Shown: piece by piece, positions 37,627 through 49,640 of the stretch | Layout of the letters: each line of letters begins with the position of its first letter | Position numbering within the stretch: the first letter of the stretch is position 1 | Assembly (NCBI RefSeq): GCF_007676755.1 | Contig: NZ_VEBK01000006.1 | Location: 129,654-193,653, forward strand | DNA length: 64,000 bases | Source: Bacillus sp. FJAT-22090 | Lineage (GTDB): Bacteria > Bacillota > Bacilli > Bacillales_A > Planococcaceae | Direction: 5' to 3' | The notes under the pieces: generated by a model | The model's input: only the letters and a program-made list of their open reading frames with translations | Told to the model about the DNA's origin: nothing | Database searches by the model: none | Translations under genes and position numbers: made by a program

Positions 37627-38139
37627 TTAGTACTGCATTAACGTGCAAATATCGTAATCTTTCAGTTTCTTTCTTCCTTCTAAGTAGGTGAGTTCAATTA
37701 AAAATGCACAACCTACTACAATTCCACCTAATTCTTCAACCAACTTGATTGTCGCCTCAATAGTACCACCTGTTGCAAGTAAATCATCAACAATCAGTAC
37801 TCGTTGTCCTGGTTTTACAGCATCCTTATGCATTGTCAGTATATCTTTACCATATTCTAAGCCATATTCTGCACGGATTACTTCACGTGGAAGTTTGCCT
37901 TCTTTACGAACTGGAGCAAATCCAATTCCAAGTGCATAAGAAACGGGGCATCCTATAATAAACCCACGTGCTTCTGGTCCTACAATAAGATCAGCATGAA
38001 CTTCTTTCGCATATTCAACAATTTGGTCAGTAGCATACTTGTATGCTTCACCATTGTCCATAATTGTTGTAATATCTTTAAAACTAATACCTGGTTTTGG
38101 CCAATCTTCAACTGTTGTTACATATTGCTTTAAATCCAC
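37627..38139 (-). CDS. apt: Adenine phosphoribosyltransferase Apt
   Basis: Apt salvages adenine to AMP with PRPP. The 170-residue protein contains the PRPP loop [13 protein letters not shown] and the family blocks [18 protein letters not shown] and [10 protein letters not shown]. The GTG at 38139 has GAGGAGG ahead and lies inside the end of recJ, which it overlaps by 10 nt. The recJ-apt-relA order is conserved in Bacillus. Confidence 0.97.
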   Translation of the reverse strand: MDLKQYVTTVEDWPKPGISFKDITTIMDNGEAYKYATDQIVEYAKEVHADLIVGPEARGFIIGCPVSYALGIGFAPVRKEGKLPREVIRAEYGLEYGKDILTMHKDAVKPGQRVLIVDDLLATGGTIEATIKLVEELGGIVVGCAFLIELTYLEGRKKLKDYDICTLMQY

Positions 38140-40484
38140 TTCTGCTCCTCCTCAGGAACGGTTTGCCCTGCTTTTCGCTCTTCAAACCATTGTTTCAATT
38201 CAATATATGGCGCATATAATAGCTTCTGTTCCAGCTCAATTTCTTTTGCACGCTGTTGATACGTTGGTGCTTCCGATAAATCCTGTTTAGCAGGATTATC
38301 ATTTATGACCAACGATCCATCCTCTATTCTAACAAAGTTAAGTTCAAAAAACACCTTTGACATAAAATTAATTGTTTTTTGACTCCATCCAGTATGTTTA
38401 GATAACTCGTGTATATTTTGCTTTAATGCAAATGTTTTTCGCTTTATCAAAAAAGAAAAATACCATTTAAATTGATCTCGTGTCGGCAAACCTTCAAAAT
38501 AAGTAGATTCATCAGCAAAAAAATGAGCATAAACTCGTTTCCACTGATGATATTCTAATAGTTTAACTAACTCTTTTTCATCAGAAGGTAAATCTAAGAT
38601 AACGATAAAGTGTGCGTATTTGTGCTGTTCCATCAATTCAGCACTAAGCCATATGTCTTTTGGAATAATTGATCGGAAATGAGCGATTGTCTGTTCCCGA
38701 AAAGCTACAAAAACAGTTTGCTCTTTTGGGATCATTGGTAGCCATCGGTTCACTTGGCGTATACCACGAATATCAAATAGCTGCCATTCGTTTGTTTGTG
38801 CATCTTGAATCATCAATTGTGGCTTTTTTCGTCCGTTCCATTCATTAATTTGTAAATCACCGATAAATGAAAGTTTCGTTGCCGGAGCTATTTCATCTGC
38901 CAACTCCCCACGACCAAAACCGATTGCATCTAACAAAGCTACTCCTTGCTTCAATTCCATTTTCACGTGATTTTGAGCAGATCCAATTTTACGGACCGAG
39001 GATACCTCTACGTTTTCTATACAATAGACAGGTTTTGCAAAATCCATTCCAAATGGTGCAAGCTTGCGAAGTGATTCAATAGACTCAGTTGAAATTTCAT
39101 CCATTTCAAGTGGCACATCTATTGATACAACTGGGATTAATTGCTCGTTAGTTAACGAGTTTTGAGCCTGCTCATTTAATCTTCTTCGGAATTCTTCTAC
39201 ATTTTCCAATGACAAGGTCATTCCCGCAGCCATTGGATGACCCCCAAAATGAGGAATTATATCACTATTTTTTGCAAGTTCTTGATACATATGAAAGCCC
39301 TCGATACTACGAGCAGAACCTTTTGCAAGTTGCTTCTCTTCATCAAAGCCTAAAACAATCGCCGGGCGGTAATATTTTTCTACTAGCTTCGAAGCGACAA
39401 TCCCTAGTACTCCTGGATTCCAACCTGTTTTTCCTACCACAATGACACTTGGTCCTTGTATTTTATCAGTTTGTTCAATCATTTCGACTGCTTCATCTGT
39501 TATTTGCTTAACAATTGCTTGACGTTCTTTATTTTTTTCATTCAACATATTGGCAATCGATAGTGCATAATTTGGCTCTTCTGTAAGAAATAATTCGACT
39601 CCAGGAGCCGCTTCTCCAAGCCTCCCCACCGCATTGAGGCGTGGTCCAAACATAAATCCGACTGTTTCTTCATTGATCGTCGAAATTTCCACTCCACTTA
39701 CATTTGCTAACGCTTCTATGGCGATAGAATCGGTTCGTTGCATTTGTTTTATACCTTGTTGTACAAAATATCGGTTTTCTCCTGTCAATGAAACCAAATC
39801 CGCTATCGTACCAATTGCTACTAAATAAAAGAACTCTTTTGGAATTTCTCCTAACAGTGCATGCGCTACTTTGAAAGCTACTCCGACCCCCGCTAAATGA
39901 GGAAAGGGGTATAATGTATCTTGGAGTCCTGGATGGATAATAATATCTGCTGCTGGCAGTACTTCTCCAGGCTCATGATGGTCTGTTACAATAACATCCA
40001 TTCCTAATTCTTTGGCAAATTGAATTGGCCCATGTCCGGAAATTCCATTATCCACTGTAATAATTAATGAAACCCCTTCATCAAATGCTTCTTGAAATAA
40101 TCGTTCACTAGGACCATATCCATCGATAAAACGATTTGGAATTTTAAAAAGGGCATCTGCACCTATCAATTCTAACGTTTTCATCATGATAGTTGTACTA
40201 GTTATACCATCTGCGTCATAGTCTCCATATACCATAATTCTTTCGCCAGCATCTATTGCCCGCTGTACACGAACTACTAAAGCATCCATTCCATTTAGTA
40301 AAAAAGGATTATGTATATGCTCTTCCGTAATATATAAAAATTCTTTTACTTCTTCAACAGTTTGATAGCCTCTAGACACGAGCACTTTTGCACATATACT
40401 TGGAATGGAAAGTGCTTGTTCCAATGTAGATACTAGCTGTTCATCTGGTCTAGAAATGCGCCAGTTTTTTTGAGATTGAATCAT
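38130..40484 (-). CDS. recJ: Single-stranded-DNA-specific exonuclease RecJ
   Basis: A 784-residue DHH/DHHA1 exonuclease acting 5' to 3' on single-stranded DNA in recombination and repair. Metal-binding motifs are [30 protein letters not shown] and IGTIADLV, followed by the DHHA1 block ([11 protein letters not shown]). A long C-terminal extension (~220 residues) beyond the core, with an OB-type domain and a helix-turn-helix-like end, is typical of Bacillus RecJ. Confidence 0.96.
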   Translation of the reverse strand: MIQSQKNWRISRPDEQLVSTLEQALSIPSICAKVLVSRGYQTVEEVKEFLYITEEHIHNPFLLNGMDALVVRVQRAIDAGERIMVYGDYDADGITSTTIMMKTLELIGADALFKIPNRFIDGYGPSERLFQEAFDEGVSLIITVDNGISGHGPIQFAKELGMDVIVTDHHEPGEVLPAADIIIHPGLQDTLYPFPHLAGVGVAFKVAHALLGEIPKEFFYLVAIGTIADLVSLTGENRYFVQQGIKQMQRTDSIAIEALANVSGVEISTINEETVGFMFGPRLNAVGRLGEAAPGVELFLTEEPNYALSIANMLNEKNKERQAIVKQITDEAVEMIEQTDKIQGPSVIVVGKTGWNPGVLGIVASKLVEKYYRPAIVLGFDEEKQLAKGSARSIEGFHMYQELAKNSDIIPHFGGHPMAAGMTLSLENVEEFRRRLNEQAQNSLTNEQLIPVVSIDVPLEMDEISTESIESLRKLAPFGMDFAKPVYCIENVEVSSVRKIGSAQNHVKMELKQGVALLDAIGFGRGELADEIAPATKLSFIGDLQINEWNGRKKPQLMIQDAQTNEWQLFDIRGIRQVNRWLPMIPKEQTVFVAFREQTIAHFRSIIPKDIWLSAELMEQHKYAHFIVILDLPSDEKELVKLLEYHQWKRVYAHFFADESTYFEGLPTRDQFKWYFSFLIKRKTFALKQNIHELSKHTGWSQKTINFMSKVFFELNFVRIEDGSLVINDNPAKQDLSEAPTYQQRAKEIELEQKLLYAPYIELKQWFEERKAGQTVPEEEQKWI

Positions 40485-40513
40485 TTACTCACTTCCTTAC
40501 ACTCTATTATAAC

Positions 40514-40556
40514 GTAAAAAAGAGTTGTCTCCAAAAGAACATTTTGGGACAACTTC
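40514..40556 (-). terminator. Terminator of lapA
   Basis: AAGAAGTTGTCCCAAAA and TTTTGGAGACAACTC pair on the minus strand (small mismatch) and are followed by TTTTTT. Confidence 0.85.
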
Positions 40557-40561
40557 TTTAA

Positions 40562-40909
40562 TTAAATGATAGGATTATCTTTTTCTATAGTGATACTCTC
40601 ATCTACAACTTGTACGTTTTCTTGATGCACTGCTATTTCATTTTGCAGCGCGTGGATGGATGCTTCTTTCTTTTCTAAATCTTTTTCAAGATGCTTCACT
40701 TTTCTTGAAAGAACAAAGGAACGATAAATTGCAACTGTACCACTTAATAGAGCCCCTAACAATGCCGAACCAAGTATTACTAAAATAAGCGGCCATTCTG
40801 CAGTTCCGAAAACATAATTGACAGGTACCGCATCTACATTGTATACCGCAAATAAAGCAATAATGACAGCAAATATTAGACCGAATAATAAAGACCATTG
40901 GAATTTCAT
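40562..40909 (-). CDS. LapA family membrane protein (DUF1049, YrvD-like)
   Basis: A 115-residue protein with two membrane spans (about 6-26 and 40-62) joined by a VDAVPVNYVFG loop, then a cytoplasmic coiled coil (KVKHLEKDLEKKEASIHALQ). This is the lipopolysaccharide-assembly-A domain layout; in Gram-positives its role is unknown. YrvD occupies the same place next to recJ in Bacillus subtilis. Confidence 0.88.
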   Translation of the reverse strand: MKFQWSLLFGLIFAVIIALFAVYNVDAVPVNYVFGTAEWPLILVILGSALLGALLSGTVAIYRSFVLSRKVKHLEKDLEKKEASIHALQNEIAVHQENVQVVDESITIEKDNPII

Positions 40910-40940
40910 CTAGACACCCCCATTTATTTTTTACTTTATC

Positions 40941-40979
40941 ATAAAAATAGGGAACAGGATATTTCTATCCTGTTCCCTC
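40941..40979 (-). terminator. Terminator of secDF
   Basis: AGGGAACAGGATA and TATCCTGTTCCCT pair perfectly around a four-base loop and are followed by ATTTTTAT. Confidence 0.9.
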
Positions 40980-40991
40980 ATTGTTTACATC

Positions 40992-43268
40992 TTAAACTAC
41001 AGGCTCATCTGAACCCCATTTTTTCTCTTCTTTTTTCACGTCAAGTCCACCTGTTTTACGCAATTCTTTCGCTTTCAAGTCGTACCAAATTTGAGCTCCG
41101 ATCAAAATAGAAGAATACGTACCAGCGATTAAACCGATTAATAACGCAATATTGAAGTTGCGAATGCCTTCCGCTCCGAAAATAAGCAGAGCTACAACTA
41201 CAAGAACAACTGTTAATACAGTATTAACAGAACGTCCAAGTGTCTGTCTTAACGATTTATTGACGATAGTGGCAAGTTCTTCTTCAGTCGTAATTTTTTT
41301 ACTTCGATGTAAATTTTCCCGTATACGGTCAAACGTAACAATCGTATCATTAATCGAATAACCAACAATCGTCAGAACCGCTGCAATGAAGGTGATATCT
41401 ACCTCTAAACGTAAAATACTAAAGATAGAAACCATTAAGAATGCATCATGCAATAGTGAAATGATGGATGCAAGACCCATTCTCCATTCAAAACGAAATG
41501 CTACATAAATGACAATTCCGAGAGCAGCATATAAAAGTGCATATATAGCATTTTTCGCAAGCTCGCGTCCAACGGTTGGAGATACTGTATTTACAGTTGG
41601 ATCAATTCCAAACTCTTTCGTCATCTCTGTTTTTAATGTCTTCACTTCGTCTTGCGAAAAATCATCTTTATAGCGAATTACGGCATTCTGATTTTTATCT
41701 CCTGAAAGAACGATATCTTCGGAACTCAATCCAATTTTATCGAGCTTATCAGCTACGAATTCTTTTGTTAATGGACTATTCGATTGAATTTCTACTCGAG
41801 TACCACGAGAGAAATCTATCCCTAAATTTAAGTGCAATGTACTTAAAACGATTATCCCTGCAACTGTTAAAACAATCGATGCAATATAGAATATTTTACG
41901 ATTATGCACAAAATCTAGACGATCAAATTTAGTTGTTAAGTCAAGTGTATCTACATTCTCTTCAGGTGCATGTATACGTTTTTTTGAAATACCCATCCAG
42001 CCCGGTTTGTTATCTAGGTATCCACTGTGTACGAGCAGACCTAACAAAATTCTAGAAGCCCAAACAGCTGTGATGAACACGACTAAAATACTAATAATTA
42101 ATAATGTAGCGAATCCTTTAACAGAGCTTGTCCCAAAATAGAATAATACTACTGCAGCAAGGAGGGTCGTTATATTGGCATCTAAAATTGCTGTAAATGC
42201 CTCTTTAGCACCTGTATCGAACGCTTTCTTAACCGATTTACCAACTCGTAATTCTTCCCTTATCCGTTCATATGTCAGGATATTGGCGTCAACTGCCATA
42301 CCTACCCCAAGTACGATAGCCGCGATACCTGGTAACGTTAGAACTCCATTAATCCAATCAAAGATAACAAGAATTAAGAACATGTATACGATTAATGAAA
42401 TAACCGCTACTAGACCTGGTAGTCTATAGTAAAGTAGCATAAATACAAAGATTGCTGAGATACCAATAATTCCAGCTAATATTGTGCTACTCAATGCTTG
42501 TGAACCAAATTGTGCACCAACCGATGTTGAATAAATTTCATCCAAGTGAACAGGCAATGCACCGGCATTTAAAATACCTGATAAACTTTTTGTTTCATCC
42601 ACTGTGAAAGAACCAGAAATTTCAACACTGTCAGAGCTAATACGTTGCGAAACTCGTGGTGCAGAAGTAAATTTAGGTTTCTCTTTTACCACTTCCGCAG
42701 CATATGAATCTACACCTTCTTCAAAATCTAACCAAATAACCAAAAGATTATCAGGAGCTGGTTTTGCAGCAATTTCAGAAGTAACTTCTGCGAATTTGTT
42801 CGCATCTTTCAGCTGTAGTGTAACAATTGGTTGCCCTTGTTGGTTAAAAGCGGCCTTTGCCCCACCCTGTTTTAAATCATTTCCATCTAACATGATATTA
42901 TCGTCTGTATCACGGAAAGTTAAATTCGCTTGAGTCGAAAGAAGTTCTCTTGCAGAGTTTTGATCTTCCACTCCCGCAAGCTGCACGCGAATACGATTTC
43001 CGCTTTCAATTTGAATACTTGGTTCATTTACTCCTAGAGCATCAATACGATTCGTAAGAGCAGCCGCTGTATCCTTTACGACATCTTCCGTAATCTTCTG
43101 ATTCTCTTTTCCTTTTAAAGGCTCAACTTGGTATAGTACTTCAAATCCACCTTGCAAATCCAAACCAAGTTTTATATTATTTAATACTCCACTAACAGTG
43201 GGACTGATTGCCCCAGCAAAAATTACAATGAGTAATAAAAACGCAACTATACGTCCTCTAGTTTTCAT
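40992..43268 (-). CDS. secDF: Protein translocase subunit SecDF (fused)
   Basis: SecDF uses the proton gradient to pull proteins through SecYEG. The 758-residue protein is SecD and SecF in one chain, as in Bacillus subtilis. It has an N-terminal span, the D1 signature LGLDLQGGFEVLY, the first six-span domain with GVGMAVDANILTYERIREELR, then SecF from ~430 with LGIDFSRGTRVEI and GYSINDTIVTFDRIREN. The conserved aspartates and arginines of the proton path (VDANI, NDTIVTFDR) are present. Confidence 0.96.
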   Translation of the reverse strand: MKTRGRIVAFLLLIVIFAGAISPTVSGVLNNIKLGLDLQGGFEVLYQVEPLKGKENQKITEDVVKDTAAALTNRIDALGVNEPSIQIESGNRIRVQLAGVEDQNSARELLSTQANLTFRDTDDNIMLDGNDLKQGGAKAAFNQQGQPIVTLQLKDANKFAEVTSEIAAKPAPDNLLVIWLDFEEGVDSYAAEVVKEKPKFTSAPRVSQRISSDSVEISGSFTVDETKSLSGILNAGALPVHLDEIYSTSVGAQFGSQALSSTILAGIIGISAIFVFMLLYYRLPGLVAVISLIVYMFLILVIFDWINGVLTLPGIAAIVLGVGMAVDANILTYERIREELRVGKSVKKAFDTGAKEAFTAILDANITTLLAAVVLFYFGTSSVKGFATLLIISILVVFITAVWASRILLGLLVHSGYLDNKPGWMGISKKRIHAPEENVDTLDLTTKFDRLDFVHNRKIFYIASIVLTVAGIIVLSTLHLNLGIDFSRGTRVEIQSNSPLTKEFVADKLDKIGLSSEDIVLSGDKNQNAVIRYKDDFSQDEVKTLKTEMTKEFGIDPTVNTVSPTVGRELAKNAIYALLYAALGIVIYVAFRFEWRMGLASIISLLHDAFLMVSIFSILRLEVDITFIAAVLTIVGYSINDTIVTFDRIRENLHRSKKITTEEELATIVNKSLRQTLGRSVNTVLTVVLVVVALLIFGAEGIRNFNIALLIGLIAGTYSSILIGAQIWYDLKAKELRKTGGLDVKKEEKKWGSDEPVV

Positions 43269-43284
43269 ATGTATATTTCCTCCT

Positions 43285-43324
43285 CAAAAAAACGCAACAT
43301 GTTTATTATGAAACACGATGCGTT
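43285..43324 (-). terminator. Terminator of comN
   Basis: AACGCATCGTGTTT and AAACATGTTGCGTT pair with two mismatches and are followed by TTTTTTT. The tail runs directly into the GAGGAGG ribosome binding site of secDF. Confidence 0.8.
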
Positions 43325-43345
43325 CACTGTCAAATACCGATTGCG

Positions 43346-43660
43346 TTATGCATCTACATTTTTGGGGTTTAATAATAATTGTAATTCTTCTTGATTAACT
43401 TCCGAAAACCAATTAGACGTTTTAAATTGATCAATTTGTTCATACGTCATAAACTCTGCAGATGTAATGGATAAAACATCATTGACTATTTGATGCAATG
43501 CTAAAGTACTGATATCTATTTTCCGCCATTTTTTTTCTACGCAATATTTCCATATATCTCTTTCGGTCACTGTCGCGTATTGGTACACTTCAAATTCACT
43601 TTTTTTACTTTCTAAAGCTGGTAGTACGTGCGTAAATATATCTTCGTATACGTTTTCCAA
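43346..43660 (-). CDS. comN: Post-transcriptional regulator ComN (YrzD)
   Basis: A 104-residue protein of the ComN family. In Bacillus subtilis ComN binds the comE mRNA leader and controls its accumulation and localisation at poles and septa. Family sequence is seen in TVTERDIWKYCVEKKWRK and HQIVNDVLSITSAEFM. The TTG at 43660 has GAGGTG nine bases upstream. It lies between secDF and the divergent spoVB, the conserved place. The comEA gene in this same window may be its target. Confidence 0.88.
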   Translation of the reverse strand: MENVYEDIFTHVLPALESKKSEFEVYQYATVTERDIWKYCVEKKWRKIDISTLALHQIVNDVLSITSAEFMTYEQIDQFKTSNWFSEVNQEELQLLLNPKNVDA

Positions 43661-43753
43661 AATACCGCACCTCTTTTTGAAGAATAATGTACTGACTAGT
43701 TTGCATATTGTTATTGTAAACGATGTTCCTGCATTTGAGAAGGAAGTGTTTAT

Positions 43754-45280
43754 TTGTCGACTTTTTTAAAGGGTTCTCTTATGTTAATGCTATCCATTTT
43801 TTTGTCCAAGTTTCTAGGTTTTATTTATCGCATGCAGTTTGTTCGACTTACAGGTGAAGAGGCAGTAGGTATTTATATGACTGCGTATCCAGCTTTTATA
43901 TTTTTCCTCTCGCTTATTCAACTAGGTATTCCCATTGCAATCGCTAAAATTGTTGCAGAGCTGCGAACACGCAATGCCATTTCACAATATTTTTCGGTGA
44001 TGCGTACTTCTGTGATTATTACGGTCATATCCATTCTTGTCTTTACACCACTTTTTCTATTTGTAACCCCGTTAATCTCCGGAACTTTATTGAAAAATGA
44101 TGCTATCACGATGACTTTGTATGTAACAATTGCGATTGTACCATTTGCAGCTGTAAGTGGTATCATCAAAGGTTTCTTCCAAGGAATCGCAAGATTAGAA
44201 GAAACTGCAGTCGCACAACTGATGGAACAAATTATACGCATACTACTTATTAGTTTTTTATTGCCATTATTGCTCACTTCGGCTTCTCCTCAAGAAGCGG
44301 CCGCGTATGCAATGGGTATGACATTACTAGCTGAAGTTGCATCCTTACTTTATCTAAAGTGGAAATACGATAAATGGAAAGCAAAGCAGCAGTATGTAAA
44401 AGCAACAAAATCTTATCCTTTATCTCCACTATTTGCGATTGCGCTACCATCTTCAGGCAGTAAATTATTCGGATCTTTCACTTGGTTTTTAGAGCCTATT
44501 ATTTTCATCAAAGCATTAGCAGTTACTGGTATTACTAGTATTGCTGCTACTACCTTATATGGAGTTATTTCTGGTGTATTAATACCGTTATTGCTGTTTC
44601 CATCCTTTATCCCTTATGCACTTTCCATTGTGCTTATCCCTGCAGTAAGTGATGCGTTTGCAAGAAGTAATCATACTCTCTTAAAAGAAAGAATTCATCT
44701 GTCGTTAAAATTTTCTACTTTAACTGGTTGTTACGCCGCCACATTATTTTATTTACACGGGGGAGAATTAGTCTCAGCACTTTTCCATGTAGAAGATTCT
44801 ACTATTTATATGAAAATCTTGGCCCCAATTTTTTTCTTTTATTATATTCAAAGTCCCTTGTTTTCAATTTTACAAGCGTTAAACAATTCAAAAGCGGCAT
44901 TTTTAAACTCATTGTATGGCGGAGTCGGGAAATTGCTATTATTGTTTTTTCTCGCGTCCCAATCCTCTATTCAAGAAAAAGGTGCGATTGTCGCAATTGG
45001 TTTTGGAGTATTAATCACTTCGTTTTTACATATCGCTTCGCTAAAAGAAAAAAAAGAAGCGCAAATTGGATTCTCTTTTTTCGTGCTGCCATATGTTGTT
45101 TTTTTAATCACTATTATTGCAAGGCCCTTACTTCTCTCTATAGGGGAACGTCCTTTAATGGTTGATTGTTTGTACACCTTATTATTTTTAACAATCGGGC
45201 TAACACTATTTAGACAGATAAAACGTAAAGAAATAGGTGTTATTCTTAAAATCGCCAAAACTTCTAAAAGGAAGTTTTAA
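43754..45280 (+). CDS. spoVB: Stage V sporulation protein B, MOP-family flippase
   Basis: A 508-residue polytopic membrane protein of the MATE/MOP flippase superfamily, needed for spore cortex synthesis (probably lipid II export in the mother cell). About 14 hydrophobic spans are seen. Family sequence includes FLSKFLGFIYRMQFVRLTGEEAVGIY at the start. The TTG at 43754 has a modest GGAAG site. A weak sigma-E-like -10 (CATATTGT at 43704-43711) lies upstream. Its 3' end overlaps the opposing DUF421 gene by 17 nt. Confidence 0.92.
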   Translation: MSTFLKGSLMLMLSIFLSKFLGFIYRMQFVRLTGEEAVGIYMTAYPAFIFFLSLIQLGIPIAIAKIVAELRTRNAISQYFSVMRTSVIITVISILVFTPLFLFVTPLISGTLLKNDAITMTLYVTIAIVPFAAVSGIIKGFFQGIARLEETAVAQLMEQIIRILLISFLLPLLLTSASPQEAAAYAMGMTLLAEVASLLYLKWKYDKWKAKQQYVKATKSYPLSPLFAIALPSSGSKLFGSFTWFLEPIIFIKALAVTGITSIAATTLYGVISGVLIPLLLFPSFIPYALSIVLIPAVSDAFARSNHTLLKERIHLSLKFSTLTGCYAATLFYLHGGELVSALFHVEDSTIYMKILAPIFFFYYIQSPLFSILQALNNSKAAFLNSLYGGVGKLLLLFFLASQSSIQEKGAIVAIGFGVLITSFLHIASLKEKKEAQIGFSFFVLPYVVFLITIIARPLLLSIGERPLMVDCLYTLLFLTIGLTLFRQIKRKEIGVILKIAKTSKRKF

Positions 45281-45902
45281 GCTGTATATAGAGCGACTCA
45301 TCCTCATAGCTACAATAAAATATCTTTTCTACTTTTGAAATCGAGAGCTTTTCTAATTCTTCACGCAACCATTTTTCGTTTTTGCCAATCCGTTCTAAGT
45401 GATCCTGCTGAATATCTCCATCAATAATTAGTGGGAATACGTATTGCTCTTCTTCTTTTTTAAAAACTGACAAGTTTCCGGATGGCTCTAAAAATGCATA
45501 AGATACGGATTGTATCGACCCTATTTGTTGTTCGCGTAATTGCTGCAGTAAATCATCTAGATTATATCGCTGCTTTCTCATTTCTTTTTCGATAATGATT
45601 CCATCTTTCATAATAATTGATGGTATTCCTTCCATTGCATCACGAAATTTTTTACTTTTTAATGAAAAGTAAGAAACAGTTACCTGAATGATTAATAAAC
45701 AAAGCATAGGTACTATCGCATGAAAAAAATTATTATCTGGATCATCTAAAGCAAAGGCAGCAACCTCTGCTATTAATAAAAAGACAACTAAGTCAAAAAT
45801 ACTTAACTCGCCGACTTCTCGTTTTCCCATTATACGCAAAATACCCAGTATAATCCAATACATTATAAGCGTGCGAAGCATAATAATTAATAAATCATGC
45901 AT
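45264..45902 (-). CDS. DUF421 membrane protein (YrbG/YetF type)
   Basis: A 212-residue protein. Three membrane spans lie in the first ~80 residues (IMYWIILGILRIMGKREVGELSIFDLVVFLLIAEVA is characteristic, residues ~14-50), followed by a cytoplasmic DUF421 domain with MEGIPSIIMKDG and LLQQLREQ. YrbG is in the same place next to spoVB in Bacillus subtilis. Function is not established; relatives (YetF, YdfS) are spore or membrane proteins. Confidence 0.92.
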   Translation of the reverse strand: MHDLLIIMLRTLIMYWIILGILRIMGKREVGELSIFDLVVFLLIAEVAAFALDDPDNNFFHAIVPMLCLLIIQVTVSYFSLKSKKFRDAMEGIPSIIMKDGIIIEKEMRKQRYNLDDLLQQLREQQIGSIQSVSYAFLEPSGNLSVFKKEEEQYVFPLIIDGDIQQDHLERIGKNEKWLREELEKLSISKVEKIFYCSYEDESLYIQLKTSF

Positions 45903-45930
45903 GTAATCACCTCATTGTTACTGTGCCCAG

Positions 45931-45969
45931 AAAAAAAGAACTTACTCATATATTTTGAGTAAGTTCTTT
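45931..45969 (-). terminator. Terminator of yajC
   Basis: AAAGAACTTACTCA and TGAGTAAGTTCTTT pair perfectly around a seven-base loop, with TTTTTTTC following on the minus strand. Confidence 0.92.
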
Positions 45970-45975
45970 CATTTC

Positions 45976-46239
45976 TTAAGACTCCGAAACAACTCGTCCA
46001 ACTGCAACACGCTCGAATTGTAAACGAGTTCCATCAGCAACTACCACGAAAATTGTTTGGTCATCAACTGCATCTATCTTCCCGTGTAAACCACCAACAG
46101 TAATAATTTGATCTCCACGTTTCAGACTGTTTTGCATTGAAGCTGTATTTTTTTGACGCTTTTGTGCCGGTCGAATAATGAAGAACCACATTACTGCGAA
46201 CATAGCGATAATTGGCAACAAACCTACTAAAGAATCCAT
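45976..46239 (-). CDS. yajC: Preprotein translocase subunit YajC
   Basis: An 87-residue single-span protein associated with SecDF. The N-terminal membrane segment (GLLPIIAMFAVMWFFIIRP, ~5-23) is followed by the family sequence QKRQKNTASMQNSLKRGDQIITVGGLHGKI. It follows tgt in the same direction, as in most bacteria. AAGGGGGG precedes the ATG. Confidence 0.95.
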   Translation of the reverse strand: MDSLVGLLPIIAMFAVMWFFIIRPAQKRQKNTASMQNSLKRGDQIITVGGLHGKIDAVDDQTIFVVVADGTRLQFERVAVGRVVSES

Positions 46240-46270
46240 GTATCTATTTCCCCCCTTTTATCCCGCTTAA

Positions 46271-46339
46271 ACGGACAGTATGATCCCCACTTCCAGGCTG
46301 TAGAAAAAACCAAGAAGCGCGCGGGGATCAACTGCCCGT
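46271..46339. other. Long GC-rich inverted repeat between tgt and yajC
   Basis: ACGGACAGTATGATCCCC (46271-46288) is mirrored by GGGGATCAACTGCCCGT (46323-46339), a ~17-bp imperfect stem with a ~34-nt loop. No T-run follows, so it is not a clear terminator. It may be a transcript-processing or stability hairpin in the tgt-yajC mRNA. Confidence 0.55.
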
Positions 46340-46431
46340 ATTAGCCCAAATGGTTAAACTATCAAACAATAGGGTTAAAATTATCCCATATTGATCGAAG
46401 TTTCACTTTTTCTCTTATTAGTATACAAGAA

Positions 46432-47571
<1,140 letters not shown>

Positions 47572-48612
47572 TTAATAATTCCTTCCTTTTATAAACATTG
47601 CATCTCCAAAGCTGAAAAAGCGGTAACGTCGATCAATCGCTTCTTGATAAGCGGATAAAATAAAATCTTTTGAGGTGAGCGCACTTACCAGCATTACAAG
47701 GGTCGATTTAGGCAAATGAAAATTCGTAATCATTCCATCAATGCATTTGAATTCATAGCCAGGATAAATGAAAATCGACGTCCAACCACTATCTTCCTGC
47801 AATATGCCGTTGAACTTAGTTGCGACTGTTTCCAGTGTTCTTGTAGAAGTTGTTCCAACCGCTACTATTTTTCCTCCTGCTTTTTTCACTTCATTTATCG
47901 TGTTTGCTGTTTCTTGCGATATACGATAAAATTCAGAATGCATTTCATGATCATCAATAGAATCCACACTTACTGGACGAAATGTCCCAAGTCCCACATG
48001 CAGAGTTACAAAGGCTATTTTAACACCTTTTGCACGGATGTCTTCTAATAACCCATCTGTAAAATGAAGCCCGGCAGTTGGAGCTGCAGCAGAGCCTTGT
48101 TCTTTCGCATAAACTGTTTGATAGCGATCTTTATCTTCCAATTTTTCATGTATATATGGTGGTAATGGCATTTCTCCAAGCTGATCTAGCACTTCAAAAA
48201 ACACGCCTTTATATTCAAAGTGGAATATTCGTCCTCCATGTTCTTTTATGTCGGTACAAACAGCGCGTAATAGACCATCCCCAAACGTTATCGTTGTCCC
48301 TACTTTTACACGTTTAGCTGGTTTAACGAGCGTCTCCCAATGGTCTCCTTCAATTTGGGTCAATAAAAGTACTTCCACATTTGCACCGGTTTCCTCTTTC
48401 ACTCCCATTAAACGAGCAGGCATTACTTTCGTATCATTCAATACTAGGCAATCCCCTTCATTGAGTTCACCTAGAATATCCGAAAAATGGGTATGAGTAT
48501 ACATGTTTTTCGGAAAGTCAGCAATTAGCAGCTTGCTGCTAGTCCGATCTAATAATGGAGTTTGTGCAATTAGTTCTTCTGGTAAATCAAAGTCAAAATC
48601 TTCTACTCTCAT
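47572..48612 (-). CDS. queA: SAM:tRNA ribosyltransferase-isomerase QueA
   Basis: QueA turns preQ1 in tRNA into epoxyqueuosine using the ribosyl part of SAM. The 346-residue protein shows the family blocks [42 protein letters not shown] and [19 protein letters not shown]. It lies between ruvB and tgt in one minus-strand operon. Confidence 0.97.
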   Translation of the reverse strand: MRVEDFDFDLPEELIAQTPLLDRTSSKLLIADFPKNMYTHTHFSDILGELNEGDCLVLNDTKVMPARLMGVKEETGANVEVLLLTQIEGDHWETLVKPAKRVKVGTTITFGDGLLRAVCTDIKEHGGRIFHFEYKGVFFEVLDQLGEMPLPPYIHEKLEDKDRYQTVYAKEQGSAAAPTAGLHFTDGLLEDIRAKGVKIAFVTLHVGLGTFRPVSVDSIDDHEMHSEFYRISQETANTINEVKKAGGKIVAVGTTSTRTLETVATKFNGILQEDSGWTSIFIYPGYEFKCIDGMITNFHLPKSTLVMLVSALTSKDFILSAYQEAIDRRYRFFSFGDAMFIKGRNY

Positions 48613-48626
48613 ATAGCGTACATCCT

Positions 48627-49640
48627 TTATTGGTCTATTCTTTCTATTGGTAATGGAATACCAAAATGCTCATAAGCGAGCGGCGTTACTATTCTTCCCC
48701 TAGGAGATCGTTGGATAAACCCTATTTGCATTAAATATGGTTCATATACATCTTCAATCGTCGTCGATTCTTCCCCAATGCTTGCAGCAATTGTATCAAG
48801 ACCAACCGGGCCTCCTCTGAAGCGTTCAATCATTGCAGTGATTAGTTTATGGTCGATATGATCTAAACCACGTGGGTCTACTTGAAGTAGCTCGAGTGCT
48901 TCGCTCGCCATTTCAAGCGAAATATGGCCATTCCCACGTACCTGAGCATAATCTCGCACACGTTTTAATAATCTATTTGCAATTCGAGGCGTTCCTCTTG
49001 AACGTCTTGCAATTTCTCCAGCTGATTCAGGGTCGATCGAAGCATTAAATAGTTCCGCACTTCTTATCACAATTGATGTCAGTGCATCTTCCTCATAATA
49101 GTCCAGACGAAGTAATACGCCAAAACGATCACGTAGCGGTGCAGATAGTGCACCAGCTCTTGTTGTAGCCCCTATTAAAGTAAATGGTGGCAAATCAAGT
49201 CGGACACTCCTTGCAGATGGCCCCTTCCCAACTACAATATCCAGACAAAAGTCTTCCATTGCTGGGTATAACACTTCTTCAATCGAACGGTTTAATCGAT
49301 GTATTTCATCTATAAATAATACGTCTCCGGGTTCAAGCGAGCTAACGATAGCTGCTAAGTCACCAGGTCGCTCAATTGCGGGGCCGCTCGTCATGCGGAT
49401 TTGAACATCCATTTCATTTGCAATCACGGCGGCAAGCGTAGTTTTCCCAAGTCCAGGAGGTCCATACAAAAGACAATGGTCCAAACTTTCACTTCTCATT
49501 TTTGCTGCTTCAATAAAAATTTCTAAATTATGTTTAATTTTATCTTGTCCAATATATTGTTTTAACAATTGTGGGCGAAGTGATTGTTCAAAAGGTTCAT
49601 CATAATTGGAAATCTCGCTTGAAATCACACGTTCTGTCAT
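48627..49640 (-). CDS. ruvB: Holliday junction branch migration ATPase RuvB
   Basis: A 337-residue AAA+ motor that drives branch migration with RuvA. Walker [11 protein letters not shown], Walker [12 protein letters not shown], sensor [17 protein letters not shown] and the C-terminal winged-helix DNA-binding part ([21 protein letters not shown]) are all present. AAAGGAGG precedes the ATG. It is 14 nt before queA and 195 bp after ruvA, wider than the usual ruvAB spacing. Confidence 0.98.
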   Translation of the reverse strand: MTERVISSEISNYDEPFEQSLRPQLLKQYIGQDKIKHNLEIFIEAAKMRSESLDHCLLYGPPGLGKTTLAAVIANEMDVQIRMTSGPAIERPGDLAAIVSSLEPGDVLFIDEIHRLNRSIEEVLYPAMEDFCLDIVVGKGPSARSVRLDLPPFTLIGATTRAGALSAPLRDRFGVLLRLDYYEEDALTSIVIRSAELFNASIDPESAGEIARRSRGTPRIANRLLKRVRDYAQVRGNGHISLEMASEALELLQVDPRGLDHIDHKLITAMIERFRGGPVGLDTIAASIGEESTTIEDVYEPYLMQIGFIQRSPRGRIVTPLAYEHFGIPLPIERIDQ

